Assembly (NCBI RefSeq): GCF_027891095.1
Contig: NZ_JAQIIO010000011.1
Location: 24,827 to 88,826 of the forward strand
Reading direction: 5' to 3'
DNA from: Aliiroseovarius salicola
GTDB lineage: Bacteria; Pseudomonadota; Alphaproteobacteria; Rhodobacterales; Rhodobacteraceae
Length of the DNA: 64,000 bases
The position numbers and the translations under genes were made by a program. The notes below the pieces were generated by a model. It made no database searches. It saw only the letters and a list, made by a program, of their open reading frames with translations, and was not told the origin of the DNA. Positions 53,426-61,930 of the stretch are shown here, piece by piece. Position 1 is the stretch's first letter, and the number at the start of each line of letters is the position of its first letter.

Positions 53426-55471
53426 TCAGATGTCTTTCATCAGGCGCAGCGCGTCATAGATCGCCGCATGGGTGTTTCGCGCGCTCACAGCATCGCCGAT
53501 GCGGAAAAGCTGGAATTTGCCATCTGGGTTGCGCACCAAACTCTGTTTGCGTCCCTCGATCAAAGCATCATGATCCACCGCCCCTTGGTTCAGGCTTTCA
53601 TCCCGCAACTCGAAATAGAGGTCATCCATCGGCAGCGTGCCGTAATTCACCACCACCTGATCATATTGCTGCTGATCGGTGTGGTTGGAGTAATCCGTGC
53701 CAATGGTCGCGTTGAGCTTATTGCCCCCTTTCGCCACGTCCAGCAGGCGGCGGGCAACGGTGAAGGTCACGTCCTTATCCTGAAGCGCCCGCATGTAGGG
53801 CACCAGATTCATCGCCATGATGTCAGGCGCGAAAGTGCGATCCGGGGTCATGACCTCGACCTTCGATCCGGCGTTGGCGGCCACTTCAGCCGCTTGCAGG
53901 CCTGGATGATCGCCGCTTTCGTCATAAATCAGCACGTGGTCGGCCGGTTTCACATCACCTGCGATGATGTCCCATGCTGTGACCACATTGTCTGCGTCGT
54001 TGTGCTGTTCAAAGAGTTCAGTATTGGGCAGGCCGCCGGTGGCGACAATAACCACATCGGGGTCAAGCGCGCGTATGTCCTCGGCCTCGGCCCATGTGTT
54101 GAAGCGGAACTCAACATACCGTGCCGCGCATTGCGCCATGCGCCAGTCGATGATCGAGATCATCTCCCGACGGCGTGGTGAAAGGGCGGCAAGACGTATC
54201 TGTCCGCCCGGGTCTGGCTGAGCTTCAAAGACGGTCACCTGATGACCGCGTTCTGCTGCGACCCGCGCGGCCTCAAGCCCGCCGGGACCAGCGCCAACCA
54301 CAACAACCCGCTTCACCTCATCCGCAGGCTCAATGACATGCGGCATGGTCAATTCACGCCCTGTTGCTGGGTTATGGATGCAGAGCGCTTCGCCCGCGCC
54401 ATAGATCCGGTCAAGGCAATAGGTGGCGCCGACGCAGGGGCGAATGTCATCCTCGCGCCCTTGTATGATCTTCTGCACCACATAGGGGTCCGCCATATGG
54501 GCGCGCGTCATGCCGACCATATCAAGCTGCCCTGTGGCAATGGCATGGCGCGCGGTGGCGACATCGGGGATTTTCGAGGCATGGAATACAGGCAGGGTCA
54601 CGGCGGCCTTCACGCGCCCGGCGAATTCCAGATGGGGGGCGTTTTTCATCCCCTGTACCGGGATCATATTGGTCATCGCCGGGTCGGTATGAATGCGCCC
54701 GCGATTGATGTTGAGGTAATCGACCTGACCGTTTTCTTCGAAGATCCGGGCAATCTCAAGCCCCATCTCTTCGTCAATGCCCCCGGCCTGTACTTCATCA
54801 GGGGCAAAACGCACACCCACCACAAAATCGTCGCCCACACGTGCACGCACGGTTGCAATGATCTCATTGGTTAGACGCAGGCGACTTTCCAGTGTCTCAC
54901 GCCCGTAAGGCCCATCGAGATCGTTGGACAATGGTGAGATGAATTGATCGAGCAAATGCCCGTGGGTCATAATCTCAACCCCATCCATGCCACCCGCTTT
55001 CATCCGCTCAGCGGCGTCCGCAAAATCGGTGATGATCCGCTCGATGTCCCAATCTTCGGCTAATTTTGGAAAGGCGTGATGGGCCGGTTCGCGGTGTTTG
55101 GTCGACGAAACCGCTGGCAGCCAATCGCCCTTGGCCCAATGGGTGCGGCGCCCCAGATGGGTCAGCTGGATCATCACGGCGCAGCCATGTTCATGACATC
55201 CATCGGTAAGCTGCTGAATCCAAGGCACCACCTCATCTTTGTAGGCGAGGATGTTGTTGAAGACCGGTGGGCTGTCTTTTGATACCGCAGCCGACCCCGC
55301 TGTCATGGCCAGTGCCACCCCGGCCTTGGCCCGCTCAGCGTGATACGCTGCATACCGTTCTTTCGGCATCCCGTCCTCAGGGTAGGCGGGTTCGTGGCTG
55401 GTGGTCATGATCCGGTTTTTCAGCGTCAGGTGCTTCAGCTGAAAAGGTTGCAGCAGCGGGTCTTTTGGCAT
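53426..55471 (-). CDS. N-methylproline demethylase-like flavoprotein (old yellow enzyme/FAD)
   Basis: The start at 55471 (MPKDPLLQPFQLKHLTLKNRI, CAGGA upstream) gives 681 aa. The N-terminal OYE barrel binds FMN. A cysteine region (RPCVGATYCLDRIYGAGEALC) is where dienoyl-CoA reductase types bind an Fe-S cluster. A C-terminal FAD/NAD domain has VVVVGAGPGGLEAARVAAERG. The StcD/HpbA-type enzymes of stachydrine pathways, which convert N-methylproline to proline, have this layout. A trimethylamine dehydrogenase-type role is possible too. It is divergent from tetR and shares a palindromic operator with it. Confidence 0.85.
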   Translation of the reverse strand: MPKDPLLQPFQLKHLTLKNRIMTTSHEPAYPEDGMPKERYAAYHAERAKAGVALAMTAGSAAVSKDSPPVFNNILAYKDEVVPWIQQLTDGCHEHGCAVMIQLTHLGRRTHWAKGDWLPAVSSTKHREPAHHAFPKLAEDWDIERIITDFADAAERMKAGGMDGVEIMTHGHLLDQFISPLSNDLDGPYGRETLESRLRLTNEIIATVRARVGDDFVVGVRFAPDEVQAGGIDEEMGLEIARIFEENGQVDYLNINRGRIHTDPAMTNMIPVQGMKNAPHLEFAGRVKAAVTLPVFHASKIPDVATARHAIATGQLDMVGMTRAHMADPYVVQKIIQGREDDIRPCVGATYCLDRIYGAGEALCIHNPATGRELTMPHVIEPADEVKRVVVVGAGPGGLEAARVAAERGHQVTVFEAQPDPGGQIRLAALSPRRREMISIIDWRMAQCAARYVEFRFNTWAEAEDIRALDPDVVIVATGGLPNTELFEQHNDADNVVTAWDIIAGDVKPADHVLIYDESGDHPGLQAAEVAANAGSKVEVMTPDRTFAPDIMAMNLVPYMRALQDKDVTFTVARRLLDVAKGGNKLNATIGTDYSNHTDQQQYDQVVVNYGTLPMDDLYFELRDESLNQGAVDHDALIEGRKQSLVRNPDGKFQLFRIGDAVSARNTHAAIYDALRLMKDI

Positions 55472-55528
55472 CGGTCGATCCTGCGGTTTAAGGGCGTGGG
55501 GGTCGTACGAATTCACGTGCTGACTGAA

Positions 55529-55557
55529 TCAGTAGGGAAACTTGACACATGTGTCAA
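55529..55557 (-). promoter_or_regulatory. Predicted promoter of the N-methylproline demethylase-like gene
   Basis: On the minus strand: TTGACA, 17 bp, TACTGA. The TTGACA is one arm of the palindrome at 55542-55557. Confidence 0.5.
55542..55557. promoter_or_regulatory. Palindromic operator TTGACACATGTGTCAA, shared by two promoters
   Basis: A perfect 16 bp palindrome. Each arm is an exact TTGACA -35 element, one for tetR (plus) and one for the flavoprotein gene (minus). Binding of the TetR product here would block both. Confidence 0.75.
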
Positions 55558-55569
55558 CTGCGCTATGGT
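55542..55569 (+). promoter_or_regulatory. Predicted promoter of tetR
   Basis: TTGACA, 16 bp, TATGGT. Transcription would start near 55576, at the preferred ATG, which suggests a leaderless mRNA. Confidence 0.5.
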
Positions 55570-55575
55570 CGCGCC

Positions 55576-56208
55576 ATGACGAATGAGCAGACACGCCCCC
55601 GGGGATCTCGTGAACTTTGGCTTGAAGCCGCTTATGATCTTCTGGTGTCCGGTGGGATCGAGGCGGTGAAGGTGATGCCATTGGCAAAGCGTCTGAACCT
55701 GACCCGCACCGGGTTCTATTGGTTCTTTGATGATGTGGCCGAACTGCATGATGCAATGATCCAGCGATGGGAGGCCAAGAACACCGGAAACCTCATCGCG
55801 CGATGTGAAATGGATGCGGACAATATCTGTGAGGCCCTGTTCAATCTAACCGATTGCTGGTTCGATCCATCCCTGTTTGATGCCCGGCTGGATCTGGCCA
55901 TTCGAAACTGGGCGCGTACCAACCCAGAGCTTGAGCGCCGTTTGAATATCGCCGATGAGCGCCGCCGGCAGGCCGTTTCGGAACTCTTTTCTCGTTTCGA
56001 TTATAGCGCGGCGCAGGCCGAAGTGCGCGGTATGACGGTGATGTATACCCAGATCGGTTACATCTCGATGCAGGTCCAGGAGGATCCACAAGAACGACTT
56101 GAACGGGTGCAGCATTATATTGAGCTGTTCTCAGGTGTTCGACCTGCGCAGCGCGATGTCGAGCGGTTCATGGCGCGGCATATGGCAGAAGTGATCCCGA
56201 AGCTGTGA
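55576..56208 (+). CDS. TetR/AcrR-family regulator
   Basis: I prefer the ATG at 55576 (MTNEQTRPRGS), giving 210 aa, over the ATG at 55549, which lies inside the operator and promoter. The N-terminal helix-turn-helix has LLVSGGIEAVKVMPLAKRLNLTRTGFYWFF. The C-terminal ligand domain is alpha-helical and not classifiable. It is divergent from the N-methylproline demethylase-like gene and is expected to repress both itself and that gene through the shared palindrome. Confidence 0.9.
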   Translation: MTNEQTRPRGSRELWLEAAYDLLVSGGIEAVKVMPLAKRLNLTRTGFYWFFDDVAELHDAMIQRWEAKNTGNLIARCEMDADNICEALFNLTDCWFDPSLFDARLDLAIRNWARTNPELERRLNIADERRRQAVSELFSRFDYSAAQAEVRGMTVMYTQIGYISMQVQEDPQERLERVQHYIELFSGVRPAQRDVERFMARHMAEVIPKL

Positions 56209-56306
56209 TCACTTGCAAAAGATCTGCCTATTGAATTCAGGGACCGGTACTCTTTTATTGATGGCACAAGATGCGGTGTATCCGCTGTTTAAAAGAGTGA
56301 GTGAGC

Positions 56307-57185
56307 ATGTCGACAAAAGACATATATACCCCCCCAAAAGTGTGGGCTTGGGATGCCGAAAACGGCGGAGAATGGGCTAAGATCAACCGCCCGGTCGCCG
56401 GACCCACCCATAAGGCGGAGCTGCCCGTGGGAGAACACCCCCTTCAGCTTTATTCAATGGGCACGCCAAATGGCCAGAAGGTTACGATTATGCTGGAAGA
56501 ATTGCTGGCATGTGGTGTCGAAGGGGCGGAATATGATGCGCACCTGATCCGGATTGGTGATGGTGATCAGTTTTCATCAGGGTTTGTTGGGGTGAACCCA
56601 AATTCAAAAATCCCTGCGCTTTTTGATCGTGATACTGGGATTCGTGTTTTTGAAAGTGGTAATATCCTGCACTATCTGGCGCAGAAATTTGGGCACTTCT
56701 TGCCTGAGGATCTGGCGCATCGCACCGAAGTGATGAATTGGCTGTTCTGGCTGCAGGGCTCGGCCCCCTATTTGGGTGGCGGGTTTGGCCACTATTACGC
56801 ATATGCACCCCGGAAATTCGAGTATTCGATCAATCGCTTTTCCATGGAAGCCAAGCGGCAAATGGATGTGCTGAATCGAGAGCTTGCCGAAAACCGGTAT
56901 TTGGGTGGCGACAGTTACACCATCGCTGATATGGCAACATGGCCCTGGTACGGCAATCTCGTGTTGGGTTGGGCGTACGCGGCTGGCGATTTTCTGGATG
57001 TCGGAAGCTATACGCATCTGCGGCGCTGGGCCGAAGAGATTCTCGAGCGTCCGGCCGTTCAGCGGGGCCGCATCGTGAACCGCACCTGGGGTCCGGAGGA
57101 TGAGCAGTTGCATGAGCGTCATGATGCGTCTGACTTTGATCTGCGGACACAGGATAAACTCAGCCGAGAGGACGAAAGCGCTTAG
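56307..57185 (+). CDS. yghU: YghU-type glutathione S-transferase family disulfide oxidoreductase
   Basis: This is a 292 aa protein (start at 56307; a GTG lies two codons before). It has an extended N-terminus, then a GST thioredoxin-like domain (SMGTPNGQKVTIMLEELL, NPNSKIPAL, VFESGNILHYLA) and an alpha-helical C-terminal domain (YLGGDSYTIADMATWPWYGNL). YghU enzymes reduce disulfides with two bound glutathiones. It stands between tetR and a strong terminator, so may be unrelated to the betaine genes. Confidence 0.9.
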   Translation: MSTKDIYTPPKVWAWDAENGGEWAKINRPVAGPTHKAELPVGEHPLQLYSMGTPNGQKVTIMLEELLACGVEGAEYDAHLIRIGDGDQFSSGFVGVNPNSKIPALFDRDTGIRVFESGNILHYLAQKFGHFLPEDLAHRTEVMNWLFWLQGSAPYLGGGFGHYYAYAPRKFEYSINRFSMEAKRQMDVLNRELAENRYLGGDSYTIADMATWPWYGNLVLGWAYAAGDFLDVGSYTHLRRWAEEILERPAVQRGRIVNRTWGPEDEQLHERHDASDFDLRTQDKLSREDESA

Positions 57186-57596
57186 TCGGGCCAAGTTTAG
57201 AGCTTGTGGTCGATCTGGAACCCCGGACCCTCGTGGTCCGGGGTTTTGCATGTTAGGGCAAACAGTCAGTTAATAGAGAATCCGAATCGGGATCTTGTGC
57301 AGTTTGCTTTTATTGCTATGTGTATTTTTAGCGCTTTTTTGATGATTTCCCTAGCGGCAACAATTCGATAGATTTTAAGTCAACACTTTGTAATTAATAA
57401 TAAATACGAACAATTTGATTTTCACTCAATAACTCATGCGCAGAAAATAGCGCTAAATATCAGCTTTTGTCGCTTAAAATATTGCGCAATGATGATTGAA
57501 TACTGTAGGAGCCAAGACACACTGGCCCTGCACCTCTCTGGTGTCATCGGACGGTGATCTTGACTGATGCGAGGCCTTGCCTCGGGAGGAGACAAA
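57186..57596. other. AT-rich intergenic region upstream of the TRAP genes
   Basis: This 411 bp stretch starts with the yghU terminator. The rest is markedly AT-rich. It contains AGCGCT palindromes in TTTTTAGCGCTTTTTT (57325-57340) and ATAGCGCTAA (57448-57457), and the 10 bp palindrome ATTGCGCAAT (57481-57490). No gene is supported, and the TRAP promoter must lie here. Confidence 0.5.
57219..57248 (+). terminator. Intrinsic terminator of yghU
   Basis: The perfect AACCCCGGACC/GGTCCGGGGTT stem with a five-base loop is followed by TTG. Confidence 0.85.
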
Positions 57597-58613
57597 ATGA
57601 CTTTCACGACCTTCACGCGCCGCGCAGCCCTTGGCGCACTGGCAGGTGCTGCCGCTCTGGCCACTCTTGCCACCACTGCCTCGGCTGACACCGTACGCCT
57701 GCGTTTTCACACCTTTTATGGCACCGAGATTGACCCGATCGCCAAGAAGTTCCGCAATGCAGTCAAAGAAGCCTCGAACGGCACTCTGCGTATCCAGTAT
57801 TTCCGTGGTGGCGAGCTGGTCGCTTCGGATCAATTTGCTGACGCAGTTGCCAAGGGCACCGTCGACATCGTGCATGGCACCGGTGGCTACTGGTCGGGTC
57901 AGATTGACGTCGGCAACATCGAGGCTGGCCTGCCCGGCGCATGGGCGACCGTGGAAGAAGCCAAAGGCCTGTTTGAAAGCACCGAAGTGGACGCTTTGCT
58001 GACCGAAGCCTATGCGGACGCCGGCACGGTGTATCTGGGCAAAGGTTACGGTCACAACTACGACCTGCTGACCAAAGAGCCGGTGACCTCGCTGGAAGAT
58101 CTGAAAACCCGTAAGATCCGTGCCACCTCGAACGTGGCCAAGGTTCTGTCGGCCTTTGACATCCCAACCGTTTACCTGCCCGCGCAGGAACTTTACATCG
58201 GCATGTCGACCGGCGTGATTGATGGTGCCATCTACGGTGGTCCGGTGGAATACGAGCAGTTGAAGCTTCATGAAACCGCCCAGAACTACACCTTTATGAA
58301 CATGCTGATGCCCGGTTGGACCGAGACCTTCCTCGCAAACCCAGCAGCGTGGGACAAGCTGTCGGACGAGCATAAAGAGATCCTGAAAACCGCAATCCAG
58401 CAATTTGCCGATGACATCCACCAGTGGCTGGCAGACGGCAATTCCGGCGTGACTGAAGGCACCTTTGAATATGCCACCTTGCCGGATGCGGATTCGAAAG
58501 CTCTGACCCAAGCTGCCCAAGGCGTGTGGCAGGAAGAAGCTGCCCGCAGCCCGCGCAACCAGAAGTTCATTGACGCTCTGGTCGCCAACGCGAAGGCCCA
58601 AGGGCGCCTGTAA
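57597..58613 (+). CDS. TRAP transporter substrate-binding protein, DctP-type
   Basis: The start at 57597 (GGGAGGAG upstream) gives 338 aa. The signal peptide holds TRRAALGALAG (Tat-like twin Arg) and ends near TASA. Arg175 in RKIRATSNVAK is the conserved Arg that grips the carboxylate of the ligand. Family members bring organic acids to the permease. The ligand cannot be read off. The stop and the next start overlap (TAATG). Confidence 0.95.
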   Translation: MTFTTFTRRAALGALAGAAALATLATTASADTVRLRFHTFYGTEIDPIAKKFRNAVKEASNGTLRIQYFRGGELVASDQFADAVAKGTVDIVHGTGGYWSGQIDVGNIEAGLPGAWATVEEAKGLFESTEVDALLTEAYADAGTVYLGKGYGHNYDLLTKEPVTSLEDLKTRKIRATSNVAKVLSAFDIPTVYLPAQELYIGMSTGVIDGAIYGGPVEYEQLKLHETAQNYTFMNMLMPGWTETFLANPAAWDKLSDEHKEILKTAIQQFADDIHQWLADGNSGVTEGTFEYATLPDADSKALTQAAQGVWQEEAARSPRNQKFIDALVANAKAQGRL

Positions 58614-59209
58614 TGGTTTGGGTGACAAGATATCTTGTCATTCAGGATGGCCTGTCCGAGTTCGTCGGGCGGGCCATTTCTTGGTTGACGCTTGCGATGA
58701 TCGCCGTGCTGATGCTGGAGATTATTGCTCGTTATTTTCTCAACTCTCCAACGATCTGGGCGCATGAAATGTCGACCATGCTTTACGGCGGGTTCTGCAT
58801 TCTTGCCGGCGCCTTCACGCTGCGTCATGGCGGCCATGTGCGGTCGGAAGTGATCTGGGGCATGTTGGGCAGGCGCGCTCGCGCCACCTGTGATGTGATC
58901 ATCTTTGCCATCGGGCTGCTGGTCATGGGGATCTTCTTCGTCATGGCGGTGGAGTTCGCAGCGGAAAGCTGGGCAGTGCGTGAATATTCCAACAAGTCGA
59001 TCTGGCAACCCGCGCTTTACCCAATCAAGACGGTGATCCCGGTAGCGGTAGGTCTGGTGTGGTTGCAGAACCTCGCCGAGTTCCTGCGCGCTTTCCTGAC
59101 AATGCTGGGCATCGATTTTGTTGATCCACGCGATGGCGAGGATGGCTCTGAAACCGATCCGGAATATGTGCCCGACGCTGAAAAGCCTGAGTTCGAGACG
59201 AAAGATTAA
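58613..59209 (+). CDS. TRAP transporter small permease, DctQ-type
   Basis: This 198 aa protein has four membrane helices: about residues 20-42, 50-72, 92-115 and 138-160. The conserved E-I-x-A-R-Y and W-A-H-E motifs of DctQ are visible in LEIIARYFLNSPTIWAHEMST. The acidic C-terminal tail is longer than usual. The start overlaps the binding protein stop by one base. Confidence 0.93.
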   Translation: MVWVTRYLVIQDGLSEFVGRAISWLTLAMIAVLMLEIIARYFLNSPTIWAHEMSTMLYGGFCILAGAFTLRHGGHVRSEVIWGMLGRRARATCDVIIFAIGLLVMGIFFVMAVEFAAESWAVREYSNKSIWQPALYPIKTVIPVAVGLVWLQNLAEFLRAFLTMLGIDFVDPRDGEDGSETDPEYVPDAEKPEFETKD

Positions 59210-59250
59210 TTCAAGCAGACAGGGCGTGAGGCTCTGTCAGGGAGTGAAAA

Positions 59251-60564
59251 ATGGCGGAGCTTGATCCCCTTACGATCACCGCGATCATGTTTCTTTCGAT
59301 GCTCGGGCTGATGGCGCTGGGTGCGCCGCTTGCCTGGGCTCTGACCATCTGCGGCGTGGGTAGCGCTTGGATGATTTATGGCGACGGCGGGCTGGACCTG
59401 CTGATTTCCTCCACCTTCTCGGCGATGGACAACTTCCTTTTGGTGGCCCTGCCGATGTTCATCTTCATGGGGCTGGTGCTGCAACGCTCTGGCATCACGG
59501 ATGATCTGTTTGAGATGATCCACAAGCTTATGGGCCGTCTGCCCGGTGGTCTGGGGATCGGCACGGTGATTATCTGTGCGCTGATCGCGGCGATGGCCGG
59601 TGTGTCCGGGGCAGCCACCGTATCACTGGGCATCATCGCGCTGCCTGCGATGCTGAAACGTGGCTATGACAGCAAGCTGGTGACCGGTACGATTATGGCG
59701 GGCGGTGCGCTGGGTTTCCTTATCCCGCCCTCGGTCCTGATGATCATCTATGCCTTCCTGTCGCGTGACAGTGTCGGCAAGCTATTTGCAGCCGGCCTCA
59801 TTCCCGGTTTGATGCTCGCCGGGATCTATATCGCCTATATCCTCGTGCGTTGCCGCATCAATCCGCTGATGGGTCCTCCTGCGGAGGAACAGTTCACCGC
59901 GAAAGAGAAGTTCCTGTCGCTCAGGTTCCTCATTGCGCCGGGTCTGCTGATCGTGACGGTTCTGGGCTGCATCATCGGCGGGGTGACCTCGCCGTCCGAG
60001 GCCTCGGCTATCGGGGCGTTTGGATCGCTGGTGATCGCGGGAATTCAGCGGCGTCTGAGCTGGGACATGTTGCGATACGTGATGCTGACCACAACCAAGC
60101 TCATGGGCATGCTGATGTGGATCACCATCGCGGCGGTGTTCTTCTCCAAGATCTATGTGGGTCTGGGGGCCGGGCAGATCGTGGGCGAATTGATCGAGGA
60201 TTTTGATCTGTCGCCGATGTGGGTGATTATCGCCATGCTCGCTACCTATTTCGTACTGGGCATGTTTCTGGATGACTTTGCGATTGTGTTCATTACCGTG
60301 CCGCTTTTCGTACCGATCGTGCGCGAGCTTGGGTTTGATACAACATGGTTTGCGGTGCTGTTCATCCTGTCAATGCAGTCGGCCTATCTGACACCGCCTT
60401 TTGGTTACAACCTCTTCTACATGCGGTCGGTGGCACCACCAGAGATCACGATTGGCGACATCTACAAGGCGGCGCTGCCCTTTGTTCTATTGCAGATCAT
60501 CGGTCTCGCGCTGGTGGTGGCATTTCCCGAAATTGCGCTCTGGTTGCCGAGCCTCCTGTTTTAA
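59251..60564 (+). CDS. TRAP transporter large permease, DctM-type
   Basis: This 437 aa protein is very hydrophobic, with about 12 helices. DctM motifs are LPMFIFMGLVLQRSGIT, VSGAATVSLGIIALPAML, GALGFLIPPSVLMIIYA and TPPFGYNLFYMRSV. It forms the Na+-driven channel with the small permease. It follows that gene by 41 bp and ends before a terminator. Confidence 0.95.
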   Translation: MAELDPLTITAIMFLSMLGLMALGAPLAWALTICGVGSAWMIYGDGGLDLLISSTFSAMDNFLLVALPMFIFMGLVLQRSGITDDLFEMIHKLMGRLPGGLGIGTVIICALIAAMAGVSGAATVSLGIIALPAMLKRGYDSKLVTGTIMAGGALGFLIPPSVLMIIYAFLSRDSVGKLFAAGLIPGLMLAGIYIAYILVRCRINPLMGPPAEEQFTAKEKFLSLRFLIAPGLLIVTVLGCIIGGVTSPSEASAIGAFGSLVIAGIQRRLSWDMLRYVMLTTTKLMGMLMWITIAAVFFSKIYVGLGAGQIVGELIEDFDLSPMWVIIAMLATYFVLGMFLDDFAIVFITVPLFVPIVRELGFDTTWFAVLFILSMQSAYLTPPFGYNLFYMRSVAPPEITIGDIYKAALPFVLLQIIGLALVVAFPEIALWLPSLLF

Positions 60565-60628
60565 GCGCAAACGGATCAGGCGCTGCACCCCGCGGCGCCC
60601 GACGGTCTCTTAGGAGACATTCCCGTGC

Positions 60629-60668
60629 CTGGCCGCCCATCCTCTGTATGAGGTGGGCGGCCTTTTTT
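60629..60668 (+). terminator. Intrinsic terminator of the TRAP operon
   Basis: The perfect GGCCGCCCA/TGGGCGGCC stem has a 14-base loop and is followed by TTTTTT. Confidence 0.9.
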
Positions 60669-60703
60669 GTTGATTGGTCCGGGGCAAGGCGCGCATTTCT
60701 GAG

Positions 60704-60755
60704 AAAACTAGAAAACTAGAAAACTAGAAAACTAGAAAACTAGTTTTCTAGTTTT
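60704..60755. repeat. Second AAAACTAG/TTTTCTAG array with internal inversion
   Basis: Five copies of AAAACTAG are followed by TTTTCTAGTTTT, so the array turns over at one CTAG and forms a 28 bp palindrome at its end. It is preceded by TGAG. The unit is the same as in the 12-copy array at 31653. It lies in the convergent gap between the TRAP permease and the CoA-transferase. Confidence 0.97.
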
Positions 60756-60814
60756 GTGTCGCTATATGCGAAACTGGGGTCAGCGCCCGGCCTTTGTATT
60801 TATGTATACTCCAG

Positions 60815-61921
60815 TCAGGCTTTCGGCAGCACCGGCGCGGTTTTCCCCAGTGCCAGCTCCGCATCCGAAAACACCCAGGGGCCGCGCACACCGCGCACCC
60901 CTTCTGGCGCAATCTCCATGCCGCGATGTTTGATCTGCGCGTCGTCAAACGCTTCGCCCACCGAGTTGATCGGACCGGCGGGAACGGTTGCGACCTCCAG
61001 TGCGTCCAAGAGATCGGCCTTCTGCCATTTCTGTGTCTCAATTTCGATTTCTGCAGTTAGCGATTCTCGGTTTTCAACCCTCAGTTGGTTGGTCGTGAAG
61101 TCAGGGTTCTGGCGTAGGTCATCGCGTCCGATCACGTCACAAAAGCGCTCGAATTGCCCATCATTGCCCACGGCGAGGATGAAATGGCCGTCTGCCGTCG
61201 GAAGAACCTGATAGGGGGCGATGTTCGGGTGCGCATTGCCGCGACGCTCTGGGCTTTCTCCGGTGGCGAGGAAGTTCATGGCCTGATTGGCCAGCATCGC
61301 TGTGGCGCAATCCAGAAGGGACATGTCGATGTGTTGACCTTTGCCGGTGCGATGGCGTTGCTCGACAGCGGCCAGCACTCCAATGGTTCCGTAAAGTCCG
61401 GTCACGATATCGGTCACCGCCACGCCAACCTTCTGCGGCTGGTGATCGGGTTCGCCGGTGATCGACATCAGCCCCGACATGCCTTGCAACAGAAAGTCGT
61501 ATCCCGCGCGCTTGGCGTAAGGGCCGTCCTGCCCAAACCCTGTGATCGAACAGTAGATCAGGCGCGGGTTCAGATCTTTCACGCTGTCGTAATCCAGCCC
61601 GTATTTGGCCAACCCACCCACCTTGAAATTTTCGATCAGAATGTCCGCATCTTTGATCAGTTCACGAACCGCAGCCTGCCCCTCGGGTGTGCGGAAATCG
61701 CAGGTCACGCAGTCCTTGCCGCGGTTTGCGGAATAGTAATAGGCGGCAGTTTTGTCCCCATCACGCTCGATGAACGGAGGTCCCCATTTGCGCGTATCGT
61801 CCCCTGACGGGCTTTCGACCTTGATCACTTCGGCACCCAGATCGGCAAGCGATTGACCGATCCAGGGGCCAGCCAGGATGCGGGCCAGTTCGACAACTTT
61901 CAGTCCGTGCAATGGGGTCAT
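60815..61921 (-). CDS. CaiB/BaiF-family (family III) CoA-transferase
   Basis: This 368 aa protein has the family III marks: LKVVELARILAGPWIGQSLADLGAEVIKVE at the N-terminus, the catalytic Asp in NFKVGG/DILIENF, and FLLQGMSGLMSITGEP. It moves CoA from one acyl-CoA to another acid (such as carnitine, oxalate, formate or 2-hydroxy acids). It lies 9 bp past the XRE-cupin gene on the minus strand. The substrate may be the acid brought in by the TRAP system. Confidence 0.92.
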   Translation of the reverse strand: MTPLHGLKVVELARILAGPWIGQSLADLGAEVIKVESPSGDDTRKWGPPFIERDGDKTAAYYYSANRGKDCVTCDFRTPEGQAAVRELIKDADILIENFKVGGLAKYGLDYDSVKDLNPRLIYCSITGFGQDGPYAKRAGYDFLLQGMSGLMSITGEPDHQPQKVGVAVTDIVTGLYGTIGVLAAVEQRHRTGKGQHIDMSLLDCATAMLANQAMNFLATGESPERRGNAHPNIAPYQVLPTADGHFILAVGNDGQFERFCDVIGRDDLRQNPDFTTNQLRVENRESLTAEIEIETQKWQKADLLDALEVATVPAGPINSVGEAFDDAQIKHRGMEIAPEGVRGVRGPWVFSDAELALGKTAPVLPKA

Positions 61922-61930
61922 AGTAGTTCC

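Noticed and set aside
53252..54181. Open frame of 309 codons on the plus strand opposite the flavoprotein gene
   Set aside because: Shadow of the flavoprotein; no domain or ribosome site.
57474..58628. Open frame of 384 codons on the minus strand opposite the TRAP binding protein
   Set aside because: Shadow of a clear dctP-type gene.
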